From UBA5186 sp040005095 (GTDB lineage Bacteria > Actinomycetota > Thermoleophilia > Gaiellales > Gaiellaceae): a DNA stretch of 30,093 nucleotides. The number at the start of each line of letters is the position of its first letter. Position 1 is the stretch's first letter. Positions 21,575 to 29,655 of this stretch are shown in pieces. The stretch lies in contig JBDTZN010000019.1 of the NCBI GenBank assembly GCA_040005095.1, positions 1 through 30,093 of the forward strand. The letters run 5' to 3'. The position numbers and the translations under genes are program-made. The notes beneath the pieces were generated by a model. The model worked only from the letters and a program-made list of their open reading frames with translations, was not told the DNA's origin and did no database searches.

Positions 21575-23614
21575 CTAGCGGAGGATCCCCGTGTGCCCCA
21601 GCGAGTAGCGGCCCGGCTGCGGCCACACGCAAAGGCCGTGCGGGCCGCGGCCGACGGAGATCCGCGCGACCAGACGGCCCGTCCGGGTCGACAGCGCGTA
21701 GACCTCGGCGTTGTAGCGCCCCGAGAGCCAGAGCGTCTTGCCGTCGGCCGAGACGCCGCCCATGTCCGGGCTGCCGCCTCCCGGGATGCGCCACTTCTTC
21801 ACGACCTTCCGCGTGCGGAAGCTGATCACCGAGATCGATCCCTCGCCGCGATTCGTCGCGTAGAGGTAGCGCGCGTCGCGGCTCGGGTACAGGCCGTGGA
21901 CGCCGCTGCCCGTCGGCAGGAAGCCGATCGTCCTGAGGCGGTCGCCGTCGATCTCCCACAGGCCGTTCGCCCGCATGTCGGCGACGTAGAAGACGCGGCC
22001 GTCAGGCGAGAGCTTCACGTCCTGGGGCATCCCGCCGCGCGCAGGCGGCAGCCGCAGCGTTCCGACCACGCGCTGGCCGGAGACGTCGATCTTGAGCAGC
22101 TCGCCGGAGAACTCGCAGCTCGCGATCAGGTACGAGCCGTCCGCGGAGAAGTCCATGTGATCGACGCCCGCGCACGGGACCGCAAGGGAGTGCTGGAGCT
22201 TGAACGTGTGCGTGTCCCGAAAGTCGAGGCGGTGGAGCCGCTCGGCGACGACGATCGCCCACCGCCCGTCGGGCGTGAAGTACATGTTGTACGGATCGTC
22301 GACGGGGATCGGCGTTCCAGGCTTCGCCGTCTGCGGGTCGATCGGCGTGACGGTGTTGCCGACGTCGTTCAGGACGTACAGCGTCTTCAGGTCGTACGAG
22401 GGAGTCACGTGCTGCGGAAGAGCGCCGACCGCGAAGTGCGCGACGACGCGCCGCGTAGCCGGGTCGATCACGTCGACGGTGTTGCTCTCGCTGTTCGGGA
22501 CGTAGATGCGCGGCAGCGCCAGGGCGGCCGCCCCGGTAAGCATGTTCGCGCCGTCGGCTGCGTAGACGTTCGCCGTCGAGCTCGTACGGGCGCGCGCGGC
22601 CTGCCGCCCCGGCGCCAGCCAGCGGAGGCGCGCGACTGTGCCGCTGACGGTGCGGCCCCCGGCGACGAGGATCCGGCGCCCGATCGTCACGGCGGTCGCG
22701 TCCGAGAGCGTGGCGCCGAGGCTGCCGACCACGCGGATCGTTCGCCGGCGAACGTCGATCGCGACGAGCCGCGCCGTCGGCGTTCCGGTGCTCGCCCCGC
22801 GGCCGCCGACGATCACCGCCTCGCCGCCGGCGGTCGCGGCCGCCGCGTGTGTCGTGGGTGCGGGCAGCCGGCCGATCCGCACCGGCCGAGAGCTACCGGC
22901 GCGCAGGACGTAGACCGCGTCGCTCGCACGTCCGTCCGGCAAGGATCCACCGGCGACGACGAGCGCATTGCCCACCGCTGTGACGGCCGCATACCTGACC
23001 GGATCGGGCAGGTGCGCGACGATCCGCGCGGAACCGCCGGGTTTCCAGGCGACCACCGTGTCCAGCCACCGGCTCCCGTCGAACCCGCCGACGACGTATG
23101 CGGTGTCGCCGATCGCCGCGGCGGCCTGATCCGAGCTGCCGGTGGGAAGGCTCCCGGCCTGCCGGGTGCGCCCGCTCGCAGGATCGACACGGACGATCTC
23201 GCGATGCTGGGCCGTGCCGTCTCCGCCGCCGAAGAGATAGACGAAAGATCCGAGGCGCGCGGCCGCCGCGTCGTGCAGCGCGATCGGCAGGCGGCCGAGG
23301 GCCCGGTCGCGGCCGGCCGAGACGACGCGCATGGCGCTGGTGGAAACGTCCGCCGCGGTCAGGCCGCCCAGGAGCAGGAAGGATCCATGCCGGAGCGCTG
23401 CGCCCGCCGCATTCTGGACGGGCGCCACGAGGCTGCCCGCCGACTGTGCGACGAGGTGAAGCGGGATCCTCCGCTGCACTGGCTTGGCGACGATGGGCGC
23501 CGCAACGCTGCCGGCGGGAGTCGGCTCGCCCCGCTGGGAGACGAGCAGCGCAACGCCCGCGACACCGGCCACGACGAGGGCCAGCGCGGCCACGAGTACG
23601 GAACGACGGATCAA
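21575..23614 (-). CDS. Exported or anchored Kelch + YVTN beta-propeller protein
   Basis: About 679 residues. N-terminal MIRRSVLVAALALVVAGVAGVALLVSQ is a signal anchor (hydrophobic 5-27). Residues about 65-330 carry six Kelch-like blades, seen as GGLTAADVSTSAMRV, LFGGGDGTAQHREIV, VVGGFDGSRWLDTVV, VAGGSLPDGRASDAV, IVGGRGASTGTPTAR and VAGGRTVSGTV. Residues about 345-679 are a second propeller of YVTN/YncE type: IYVPNSESNTVDVIDPAT, LYVLNDVGNTVTPIDP, YLYATNRGEGSISVISF, LWLSGRYNAEVYALSTRTGRLV. The start is TTG 23614, overlapping the upstream membrane protein stop (TTGA); it gives an ideal signal sequence, whereas longer frames run through the neighbour. No catalytic residues were recognised, so binding at the cell surface is the safest guess. 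It is co-transcribed with the two membrane genes before it. Confidence 0.87.
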   Translation of the reverse strand: MIRRSVLVAALALVVAGVAGVALLVSQRGEPTPAGSVAAPIVAKPVQRRIPLHLVAQSAGSLVAPVQNAAGAALRHGSFLLLGGLTAADVSTSAMRVVSAGRDRALGRLPIALHDAAAARLGSFVYLFGGGDGTAQHREIVRVDPASGRTRQAGSLPTGSSDQAAAAIGDTAYVVGGFDGSRWLDTVVAWKPGGSARIVAHLPDPVRYAAVTAVGNALVVAGGSLPDGRASDAVYVLRAGSSRPVRIGRLPAPTTHAAAATAGGEAVIVGGRGASTGTPTARLVAIDVRRRTIRVVGSLGATLSDATAVTIGRRILVAGGRTVSGTVARLRWLAPGRQAARARTSSTANVYAADGANMLTGAAALALPRIYVPNSESNTVDVIDPATRRVVAHFAVGALPQHVTPSYDLKTLYVLNDVGNTVTPIDPQTAKPGTPIPVDDPYNMYFTPDGRWAIVVAERLHRLDFRDTHTFKLQHSLAVPCAGVDHMDFSADGSYLIASCEFSGELLKIDVSGQRVVGTLRLPPARGGMPQDVKLSPDGRVFYVADMRANGLWEIDGDRLRTIGFLPTGSGVHGLYPSRDARYLYATNRGEGSISVISFRTRKVVKKWRIPGGGSPDMGGVSADGKTLWLSGRYNAEVYALSTRTGRLVARISVGRGPHGLCVWPQPGRYSLGHTGILR

Positions 23615-25197
23615 GCGCAGGGCGACGGCTGGCCGGCCAGCGCCGCCACAGCCCGCGAAGCGGTGACCGAGAAGCGCAGGCGGACGACGCCGCTTCGGTG
23701 AGCCACGAGTTCCACCATCCCGTCGGGCCGTTGCGCGATGCACACACCCGCGCTGGCCCAGTACGGCGAGTAGCGAAGGGCGAGCCGATACCGACCCGGT
23801 TCGCCGAGCGCGACGGTCACGCTCGACGAGCCGAGCGCAAGCACTCGTGGATGCCCGGGTCCGGTGAGCATCGAAACGGGATTCGGAACCGCGTAGACCG
23901 TGGCATGCCGCGTCCGCAGCGTCGTCGTGAGCCCGGACGAGCCGCTGCGGAGCAGAGCGGCCTCGGCCTTGGAGCTGTAGTCGGCGGGCGCGTCCGTGAG
24001 CACGACGTATCTCACGCCCATGCGCCGCAGCCACGAGATATACGCGGGCGCGCTGAGCTGCTTGTAGAGGATCTGGTTCTGCGGGAAGTCGTCCTGGCGG
24101 AACCAGCCGCGGACGATCGGCACGCCTGCGCGGGCGAGATAAACGGCCGGCCAGTGACCCGTTGTATCGACCGCCTCGACCCGGTACGAAGGCGGGAGCT
24201 CCCGGTGCAGATAGCGAACGACCGGTTGCCAGTACGCGGCCTGTGCGGATGGATCAGACGAGCCGCGGACGAAGCTGTAGGCGAGCGGAGTCAGGTTCCA
24301 CGAGGTCGCGAGAATCAGCGCGACGACCGCCGGGACGACAGGCTTCCAGCTCCGCAGCGAGAGCGCGAGCACAGCGATCGGGATGGCGACGAAACGGAAC
24401 CGCCCGACGTTCTCGCCAAGACCGGAAGGAATCGCGAACGCGGCGAGACATGCCACCGCGTAGATCCCGAAGAAGAAGCGGAGCACGCGCGCCCGCTCGA
24501 CCCGCCACGTGAACAGGAGGCCGACCGCACAGAACGCGAGGCTCGCCGCGAGTTGAAGCGCGTGGTACGGGAACAACCCGCGATCCGGGAAAGCTCGCCA
24601 GAGCAGAGCCCCGACGACTGCTGTGGCCAGGACGACCGCCCCGGGGCGCAGCATGTCGCGGCTCGACCGCGACGCGGCGACTCCGGTGAGCACGACCACA
24701 AGGAAGACGAAGGCGAGTGGGCTGGCCGCGAACGTCAGCAGCACGCAGGCGGAGAAGGGCACGAGCCTGCGTGCGCTGAGTGCGAGGAGCGCGAGCAGCG
24801 CACACGCAAGTCCGAGTGTGTAGGGGAACGCTGCGGACTCGACCCACAGAATCGACACGCCGGTGAACGCGACCGCGGGCCATGGCCCGACCGAGCTCCA
24901 CTCACGGCGAACGAGGCTCGCGAACGCGCCGGCCGCGACGGCGGTGGTCGCGACCGCGAGCAGCTTGATCCCCACGAGGGCTGCGAGCGGGTAGTAGAGC
25001 AGGCTGTACGTGACGAAGCTGTAGCGGCCCGCGTACCAGAAGTTGTTCCAGAACGTGAAGCCGTGGGCGATGAAGACGCTGCGCTGGTAGACGTGCGCGG
25101 CGAGGTCGGTGCCCGGGGGCCCGAGCCACACGAGCAGCGCCGCGCCGACCGCGGAGGCGGCCGCATGCAGCAAGGCCGGGCGGGCTGCGCGGATCAT
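23611..25197 (-). CDS. Multi-spanning membrane protein, GT-C glycosyltransferase-like
   Basis: A 528-residue integral membrane protein with about ten hydrophobic segments up to residue 310, then a soluble C-terminal region. The first loop GPPGTDLAAHVYQRSVFIAHG, followed by FWYAGRYSFVTYSLLYYPLAALVG, resembles GT-C enzymes that use polyprenyl-phosphate sugars, with Asp31 as a candidate catalytic acid. The C-terminal part contains WLRRMGVRYVVLTDAP, typical of large actinobacterial membrane glycosyltransferases. Start ATG 25197 overlaps the YbhN-like stop (ATGA). The two genes together suggest a pathway for a lipid-linked sugar or envelope glycolipid. Reaction and acceptor are not known; an assembly or scaffold role is the alternative. 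Confidence 0.78.
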   Translation of the reverse strand: MIRAARPALLHAAASAVGAALLVWLGPPGTDLAAHVYQRSVFIAHGFTFWNNFWYAGRYSFVTYSLLYYPLAALVGIKLLAVATTAVAAGAFASLVRREWSSVGPWPAVAFTGVSILWVESAAFPYTLGLACALLALLALSARRLVPFSACVLLTFAASPLAFVFLVVVLTGVAASRSSRDMLRPGAVVLATAVVGALLWRAFPDRGLFPYHALQLAASLAFCAVGLLFTWRVERARVLRFFFGIYAVACLAAFAIPSGLGENVGRFRFVAIPIAVLALSLRSWKPVVPAVVALILATSWNLTPLAYSFVRGSSDPSAQAAYWQPVVRYLHRELPPSYRVEAVDTTGHWPAVYLARAGVPIVRGWFRQDDFPQNQILYKQLSAPAYISWLRRMGVRYVVLTDAPADYSSKAEAALLRSGSSGLTTTLRTRHATVYAVPNPVSMLTGPGHPRVLALGSSSVTVALGEPGRYRLALRYSPYWASAGVCIAQRPDGMVELVAHRSGVVRLRFSVTASRAVAALAGQPSPCA

Positions 25198-26183
25198 GCG
25201 AGATCCACGACCCAGACCCCGAGCAGCCCCGCGAGCGCGGCCAGGCCGGGAACGAGCGCGGCGACGGCGACGCGGCGGCGAAGCTTCGGGCTGCCGATCG
25301 TCAGAACACCGGCGACGCCGAACGTGATGCCGACGACCGTCTCCACCGCGTGGAGGGCAATGCCGGTGGCGACCGCAGGGGCGAGCGCGACGTGCCGGTG
25401 CTGGAGCGCGAGAGCGACCGCGGCCGTCGTGACTCCGATGTTGCCCGGCGTGAGGGGAATCATCGTCGCGACCTCGAGCGCGGCGACGATCATGAAGCCG
25501 GCCGCCCACGGGTGACCGACACCGAGCGCGGCCGCCGAGCAGCCTGCCGCAAGGACGCGTGCTCCGATTCCCGTAGCGACACAGGCCACGAGCAAAGCCG
25601 CGAGGCGAGGTTGGCCCGCAAGTCCCCTGGCGGCGTCGGCGAGCTGCGCGACCCGGCTGGTCCGCAGCCTGTCGCGGAGGAGGAATACCGCAGTGCCCGC
25701 GGCCAGGACTACGCCGGCGAGCAGGAAGGCAGGCAGAGTGCTCGTCGGCAGAGTCAGCGTCGCTCCGACGAACAGCAGCGCTGTGAGAGTTGCCCTCACG
25801 CTCCCGACGATTGCCCAGATTCCCGCGACGGTGAACGCTCCACCCCCGGCTGGAACGAGCCGAGAGACGAGCCCGACGCGAACCGCCTCGCCGACGGGCG
25901 CCGGGCAGAAGGTACTCGCGAGGCCTCCGGCCGCGTAGCGCGCCGCGACGGACTGGACCGGCGCGCGGACCCCGCAGGCGAGGAGCGCCGTCCGCCATGC
26001 ACAAGCCGAGGAGACCGCGGAGGCCAGGAAGCCCAGAGCAGCGGCCCCGAGCAAGAACGGACTCGCCCCCGAAAGGAGGCCGAAGCCGCGGGCCACTTCA
26101 CCGACGGTCCGCGGGGCGGTCACCGCCATGACGGCGATCAGGGCCGCGACCGCAAGTCCACCGCTGATCCGGACGACGTTCAT
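25194..26183 (-). CDS. YbhN / AglD-like integral membrane protein (UPF0104, LPG-synthase TM region type)
   Basis: A 329-residue hydrophobic protein with about eight membrane segments. The C-terminal IPLTPGNIGVTTAAVALALQHRHVALAPAVATGIALHAVETVVGITFGV matches the YbhN/lysylphosphatidylglycerol-synthase transmembrane family: PLTPGNIG is its typical loop. No cytoplasmic aminoacyl transferase domain is present. Members act on or move lipid-linked compounds. It is the first gene of the operon and overlaps the GT-C-like gene. ATG 26183 lacks a Shine-Dalgarno site. A direct repeat that may bind the neighbouring response regulator lies at 26225-26242, 42 bp upstream. Confidence 0.85.
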   Translation of the reverse strand: MNVVRISGGLAVAALIAVMAVTAPRTVGEVARGFGLLSGASPFLLGAAALGFLASAVSSACAWRTALLACGVRAPVQSVAARYAAGGLASTFCPAPVGEAVRVGLVSRLVPAGGGAFTVAGIWAIVGSVRATLTALLFVGATLTLPTSTLPAFLLAGVVLAAGTAVFLLRDRLRTSRVAQLADAARGLAGQPRLAALLVACVATGIGARVLAAGCSAAALGVGHPWAAGFMIVAALEVATMIPLTPGNIGVTTAAVALALQHRHVALAPAVATGIALHAVETVVGITFGVAGVLTIGSPKLRRRVAVAALVPGLAALAGLLGVWVVDLA

Positions 26184-26224
26184 CGAAGGCGTGCGGGTGA
26201 TGGTTCATCATTCCCACCTCCGGA

Positions 26225-26242
26225 TGAATGCGTCCTGAACGT
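26225..26242 (-). promoter_or_regulatory. Candidate response-regulator site before the membrane-protein operon
   Basis: On the - strand ACGTTCA-GGAC-GCATTCA, two 7-bp half-sites at 11-bp spacing, one helix turn. A -10-like AATGAT (26212-26207) starts 12 bp further on. The site before the lipoprotein gene has the same form, same orientation and the same 12-bp gap to its -10. Inference from matched sequence; no binding data. Confidence 0.55.
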
Positions 26243-26250
26243 CAGGAGCC

Positions 26251-27588
26251 CTACGCGGCGGGCAGGCGGATCACGAAACGGCCGCCTTCGGCCGACGCGG
26301 ACGCGACGACGTCACCCGAGGCGGCACGGGCCAGCCGTCGCGCGAGCGCGAGGCCGAGGCCCGCCCCGGTGCCGACGTCCCGGCCTGCGCGTCCACGCGC
26401 CGCAGGCTCGAAGATCGCCTCCTGCTCGTCCTCCGCGATTCCAGGCCCGTCGTCGTCGACGGTGAAGAGGACGCTGTGGTCGGCGCGGGCGACCGACATG
26501 CGCACGTGACCGCGACCGTAGAGGCATGCGTTCTCGAGCACCGGGTGGAGGATCCGCTCCGCGAAGTCGAGGTCGACGCCGATGCGGAGCGCGCCGGGCG
26601 GATCGCCAACAGTGAGCTCCACCAAGCGCTCGGCAGCAAGCTCCGAGCAGTTCTGCGCGGCCTTGCGCGCGGCGCGGCCTGCGTCGGCCACGCCCGACGG
26701 GCCGCTCTCCTGGCGAGCCGCGGACACCAGCGTCTCGACGATCGTCGCGAGCTGCTGGGCGTTGGCGAGAATGATTGAGAGCGCGGATCGATAATCGGCT
26801 CCGCTGCGCTCGCGCCGCAGCGCGACCTCAGACTCCGCGATCAGCTTCGCGAGCGGTGTCCGCAGCTCGTGGGAGACCTCGTTGGAGAAGAGGCGCTCGT
26901 GGCGGAGGCTGGCGGCCAGGCGGTCGAGCAGCGCGTCGAGGGTCGCCCCGAGCCGGGTGAGCTCGTCGTGCGGCTCCCCGAGGTCGAAGCGCCGGTCGAG
27001 ATCCGTCTCGCTCCACGCCGCCGCCTGCTCGGTCATCTGCTCGACGGGCCGCAGCGCCGAGCGGAGCAGCCACCACACCGCGAGTCCGACGAGCGCGAGC
27101 AGGGTGAGCGCGAAGCCCAGCGATGCGATCAGGGCGAGCTCGCGCGTGCGTTCGTACGGAGCGAGCGACATCCCGGCGACGAGGGTGCCGATCCGCCGCC
27201 CGCCGTCGGAGATCGGGACGGCGTACAGGCGCTCGTCCCTGTGCGGCACGTTGCGAAAGCGAGCTGGACCGTTGACCAGCGAGCGTGCCGTTGTGGCCGT
27301 CTCGGGGCGCGCCGCCGGCGCCTCGAGCGGCTGGTCGCCGTGGAAGATCCAGATCCTGCTCGTGCTCAGCGTGTCGTCTGCGGTCTCGGCCAGGTGGATT
27401 CGCCCGTTCACGACCTGTACCAGCGCCAGCTCCGAGTTGGCCCTCTGACGCAGGAACGCATCGGCATCCCGGGCCGTGGTGTGCGCCAGGAGGACGTTGA
27501 AGCCGAGCGTGGCCGCCGCCAGCGCGAACGCCAGAGCGAGCAGGACGATCAGCAGGAGCCGGTTGCGGACGTCTCTGAAGCGCTTCAT
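26251..27588 (-). CDS. Sensor histidine kinase
   Basis: A 445-residue membrane kinase. TM1 is about 10-34 and TM2 about 150-176, enclosing an outside sensor domain of some 115 residues; a HAMP linker follows (LRSALRPVEQMTEQAAAWSETDLDRRF). The phospho-acceptor His240 lies in FSNEVSHELRTPLAKL, N-box Asn353 in VLENACLYG, the G1 box is DDDGPGI (378-384) and the G2 box GTGAGLGLALARRL (406 on). ATG 27588 overlaps the regulator stop (ATGA), giving strict co-expression. The sensor domain is not recognised; HAMP plus a small outside loop is typical of kinases sensing envelope stress or cationic compounds. Confidence 0.95.
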   Translation of the reverse strand: MKRFRDVRNRLLLIVLLALAFALAAATLGFNVLLAHTTARDADAFLRQRANSELALVQVVNGRIHLAETADDTLSTSRIWIFHGDQPLEAPAARPETATTARSLVNGPARFRNVPHRDERLYAVPISDGGRRIGTLVAGMSLAPYERTRELALIASLGFALTLLALVGLAVWWLLRSALRPVEQMTEQAAAWSETDLDRRFDLGEPHDELTRLGATLDALLDRLAASLRHERLFSNEVSHELRTPLAKLIAESEVALRRERSGADYRSALSIILANAQQLATIVETLVSAARQESGPSGVADAGRAARKAAQNCSELAAERLVELTVGDPPGALRIGVDLDFAERILHPVLENACLYGRGHVRMSVARADHSVLFTVDDDGPGIAEDEQEAIFEPAARGRAGRDVGTGAGLGLALARRLARAASGDVVASASAEGGRFVIRLPAA

Positions 27589-28253
27589 TCGAGGGCGTAG
27601 CCGACGCCGTGCACGGTCGTGATCTGCGGGGCGCCGGCGAAGGGGGCAAGCTTGCGCCGGAGCCGTGCGACGTACGCGTCGAGCGTGTTGTCGCGCACGA
27701 AGGCGCCGTGCGGCCAGGCCGTCCGGATGAGGTCGCGCCGCCGGATCGTCTCCGCCGGACTCGAGACGAGCTTCGCCAGCAACCGGAACTCGGTGGGCGT
27801 GAGCGCGACCTTCGTGTCGCCGACGAACGCGGCGTGGGCGACGGGATCGAGCCGCAGTGAGCCCTTGGCGACCGTCACGTCCGTCCCCGCGCGGCGCAGC
27901 AGCGCATGGAGCCGCGCGACGAGCTCGGCGAAGGCGAAGGGCTTCGTGACGTAGTCGTCTCCGCCCGCGGCGAAGCCCGTGACGCGGTCGGTCACGGCGT
28001 CGCGCGCCGTGAGGAAGAGCACGGGCGTGTGGACACCCTGCGCGCGGAGCGCCTGGCACACGTCACGACCGTCCGCGTCGGGCAAGCCGATGTCGACGAT
28101 CAGGAGATCTGGCGACTCGCTCTCGAACCGCTCGAGCAGCTCCTTGCCGCTCTGCGCGCCGACAGTCTCGAAGCCCTCCTCCTTGAGTCCGCGGAGGAGC
28201 ACTCCGCGCAGATCGAGATCGTCTTCGACGACCATGATCTTCGCTGCGAGCAC
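27585..28253 (-). CDS. OmpR-family response regulator
   Basis: A 222-residue two-domain regulator. Receiver: acidic pair DD at 11-12, phospho-acceptor Asp54 (LLIVDIGLPDADG), Thr82 (FLTARDA), Lys104 (VTKPF). The winged-helix C-terminal domain has LTPTEFRLLAKLV, NTLDAYVARLRRKL and ITTVHGVGYALE, the usual DNA-recognition helix and wing. GTG 28253 is chosen because MLAAKIMVVEDD is the natural receiver start; the longer ATG at 28295 adds residues with no family likeness. TACGCT (28265-28260) sits 6 nt before the GTG as a leaderless -10. The 7-4-7 direct repeat at 28292-28309 lies upstream, facing the lipoprotein gene; autoregulation is likely. Confidence 0.95.
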   Translation of the reverse strand: MLAAKIMVVEDDLDLRGVLLRGLKEEGFETVGAQSGKELLERFESESPDLLIVDIGLPDADGRDVCQALRAQGVHTPVLFLTARDAVTDRVTGFAAGGDDYVTKPFAFAELVARLHALLRRAGTDVTVAKGSLRLDPVAHAAFVGDTKVALTPTEFRLLAKLVSSPAETIRRRDLIRTAWPHGAFVRDNTLDAYVARLRRKLAPFAGAPQITTVHGVGYALE

Positions 28254-28291
28254 GGCCTGAGCGTAGCCAACCCCGCTTGTAGAGCCGAAAC

Positions 28292-28309
28292 GCATTCAGG
28301 GGGCATTCA
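28292..28309 (+). promoter_or_regulatory. Candidate response-regulator site in the divergent intergenic region
   Basis: GCATTCA-GGGG-GCATTCA, an exact 7-bp direct repeat at 11-bp spacing, as OmpR/PhoB-family dimers bind. TACTCT (28322-28327) begins 12 bp downstream and ATG 28334 follows 6 nt after that, so the repeat would replace the -35 element of a leaderless promoter. It also lies 26 bp upstream of the regulator's own -10 on the other strand. Confidence 0.6.
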
Positions 28310-28321
28310 TGCGGTCGGCCC

Positions 28322-28327
28322 TACTCT
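28322..28327 (+). promoter_or_regulatory. Candidate -10 for the lipoprotein/ABC operon
   Basis: TACTCT, ending 6 nt before ATG 28334. The mRNA would start at or next to the ATG, with the 28292-28309 direct repeat in the -35 position. Confidence 0.45.
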
Positions 28328-28333
28328 CGTGAC

Positions 28334-28957
28334 ATGCGGCACACCCAATCCTCGGCCATCGCTTTGCTCGCCGCGCTCGCACTGGCGGGCTGCGGCGGGT
28401 CGAAGCAGGCGGCGCCCCCCACCACCGCAGCGCCCCCGCCGGCGCCGACCACGACGACGACTACGACCGGATCGCAAGCCCCAGGCGCGCTCCTGCCGGA
28501 GGCCGCCTCGGCCGCCCAGGGGGACATCCCCGACAACCAGGTCTTCGTGAGGTTCACCGGCCCCGCGTTCTCGATGAAGACGCCGGAAGGCTGGACGCAG
28601 TCGGGCGGCGGTAAGAACGTGACCTTCCGGGACAAGAACAACATCGTCCGCGTGGTCGTCACCCGGGGGTCCGCGCCGACCGTCGCATCGGTGACGAAGG
28701 AGCTCGCGTCGCTCAAGGGCGCGCGAGTCGAGAGTCCGCCGACGGCGCTGAAGATCGGCGGACTCCCCGCGGTGATGGCCGTGTACTCCACGACGAGCGC
28801 TCCGAACCCCGTCACGGGGAAGAGCGTGAAGCTGATCGTCGACCGGTACGAGCTCGGCCGCAGCGGCAAGCGCGCGACCGTCGATCTCGGCACGCCCGTA
28901 GGAGTCGACAACGTCGACGCTTACCGGCTGATGATCCAGAGCTTCCGCCTGCGATGA
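28334..28957 (+). CDS. Lipoprotein with Pro/Thr linker
   Basis: A 207-residue lipoprotein: n-region MRHTQSS, hydrophobic AIALLAALA, lipobox LAGC with acceptor Cys20. A low-complexity spacer (about 24-50, PPTT/PPAPTT with seven Thr in a row) lifts a globular domain off the membrane. The globular part, FTGPAFSMKTPEGWTQSGGGKNVTFRDKNNIVRVVVTRG up to YRLMIQSFRLR, resembles PsbP/Mog1-like or DUF1795-type surface domains: a beta sheet with a C-terminal helix. The family is not firmly assigned. Its stop overlaps the ABC ATPase ATG (ATGA), so it is probably the outside partner of that transporter, perhaps a substrate-capture or stress-sensing part under control of the two-component system. Confidence 0.88.
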   Translation: MRHTQSSAIALLAALALAGCGGSKQAAPPTTAAPPPAPTTTTTTTGSQAPGALLPEAASAAQGDIPDNQVFVRFTGPAFSMKTPEGWTQSGGGKNVTFRDKNNIVRVVVTRGSAPTVASVTKELASLKGARVESPPTALKIGGLPAVMAVYSTTSAPNPVTGKSVKLIVDRYELGRSGKRATVDLGTPVGVDNVDAYRLMIQSFRLR

Positions 28958-29655
28958 AGTCGCTCTACCGCGAGCCCGTGCGCCGTGACGAGCTGGCATG
29001 GGGCGCGCTGGAGTTCCACGACGTCTTTCGCATCTACCGCTCCGGCCCCGCCGAGACGGTCGCGTTGCGCGGGCTCGAGCTCAGGGTCGAGCCGGGCGAG
29101 CTCATCGCCGTGTTCGGCCCCTCCGGGTCGGGCAAGAGCACGATGCTGCGACTTGCGGCCGGGCTCGAGCAGCCCTCGGCGGGCGAGGTTCGCGCACTGG
29201 GCGTCTCGCTTGGGCGGCTCGACGATTCCGACCTGTCGGACTACCGCGCCGCCCGCCTTGCGCTCGTCCTGCAGAGCGGCAATCTCTGGCCCGAGCTCAC
29301 CGCGCGCGAGAACGTGGACCTCGGAGTGCGTCTCGCGGGGCGCAAGAACGGCGACTCGCGCGAGGCGTTGAAGGCCTTCGGGCTCGGGCACGCGGCTGAG
29401 CGCCTCGCGGGCATCCTCTCGGGCGGCGAGCAGCAGCGCGTGGCGATCGCCGCCGCAGCCGCGCGCCAGGCGCCGCTCGTCCTTGCCGACGAGCCCACGG
29501 CCGAGCTCGACGAGGAGAACGAGACGCTGGTGCTGGACGCGCTCCGTAGGCTGCGGGACGACCACGGCAGCACCGTCGTCACGGTCACGCACTCGCCGCG
29601 CGTCGCCGAAGCCGTCGACCGTGTGGTCGAGATCCGGGACGGGCGGGTCGTATGA
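28954..29655 (+). CDS. ABC transporter ATPase (MacB/LolD type)
   Basis: A 233-residue nucleotide-binding subunit. Walker A GPSGSGKST (55-63), Q-loop LVLQSGN with Gln107, signature LSGGEQQRVAIA (155 on), Walker B LVLADEPTAELD with Glu180, and H-loop His213 (VTHSP). The Walker A and signature arrangement matches MacB/LolD/FtsE-like exporters of peptides, lipids or antibiotics. No permease is present between it and the next ATPase; it may lie beyond the window. Overlapping starts (ATGA on both sides) tie it to the lipoprotein and the second ATPase. Confidence 0.95.
   Translation: MKSLYREPVRRDELAWGALEFHDVFRIYRSGPAETVALRGLELRVEPGELIAVFGPSGSGKSTMLRLAAGLEQPSAGEVRALGVSLGRLDDSDLSDYRAARLALVLQSGNLWPELTARENVDLGVRLAGRKNGDSREALKAFGLGHAAERLAGILSGGEQQRVAIAAAAARQAPLVLADEPTAELDEENETLVLDALRRLRDDHGSTVVTVTHSPRVAEAVDRVVEIRDGRVV

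Noticed and set aside
21593..23701. A 702-codon open frame on the + strand
   Set aside because: Antisense image of the Kelch/YVTN gene, rich in Arg, Asp and Val, with no family features.
23098..25515. An 805-codon open frame on the + strand
   Set aside because: It is Arg/Asp/Gly-rich low-complexity sequence antisense to the propeller and GT-C-like genes, with no recognisable domain; long antisense frames are expected at this GC content.
28254..28295. ATG 28295 as start of the response regulator
   Set aside because: It adds 14 residues unlike receiver N-termini and would put the start inside the candidate operator; GTG 28253 gives the normal domain start.
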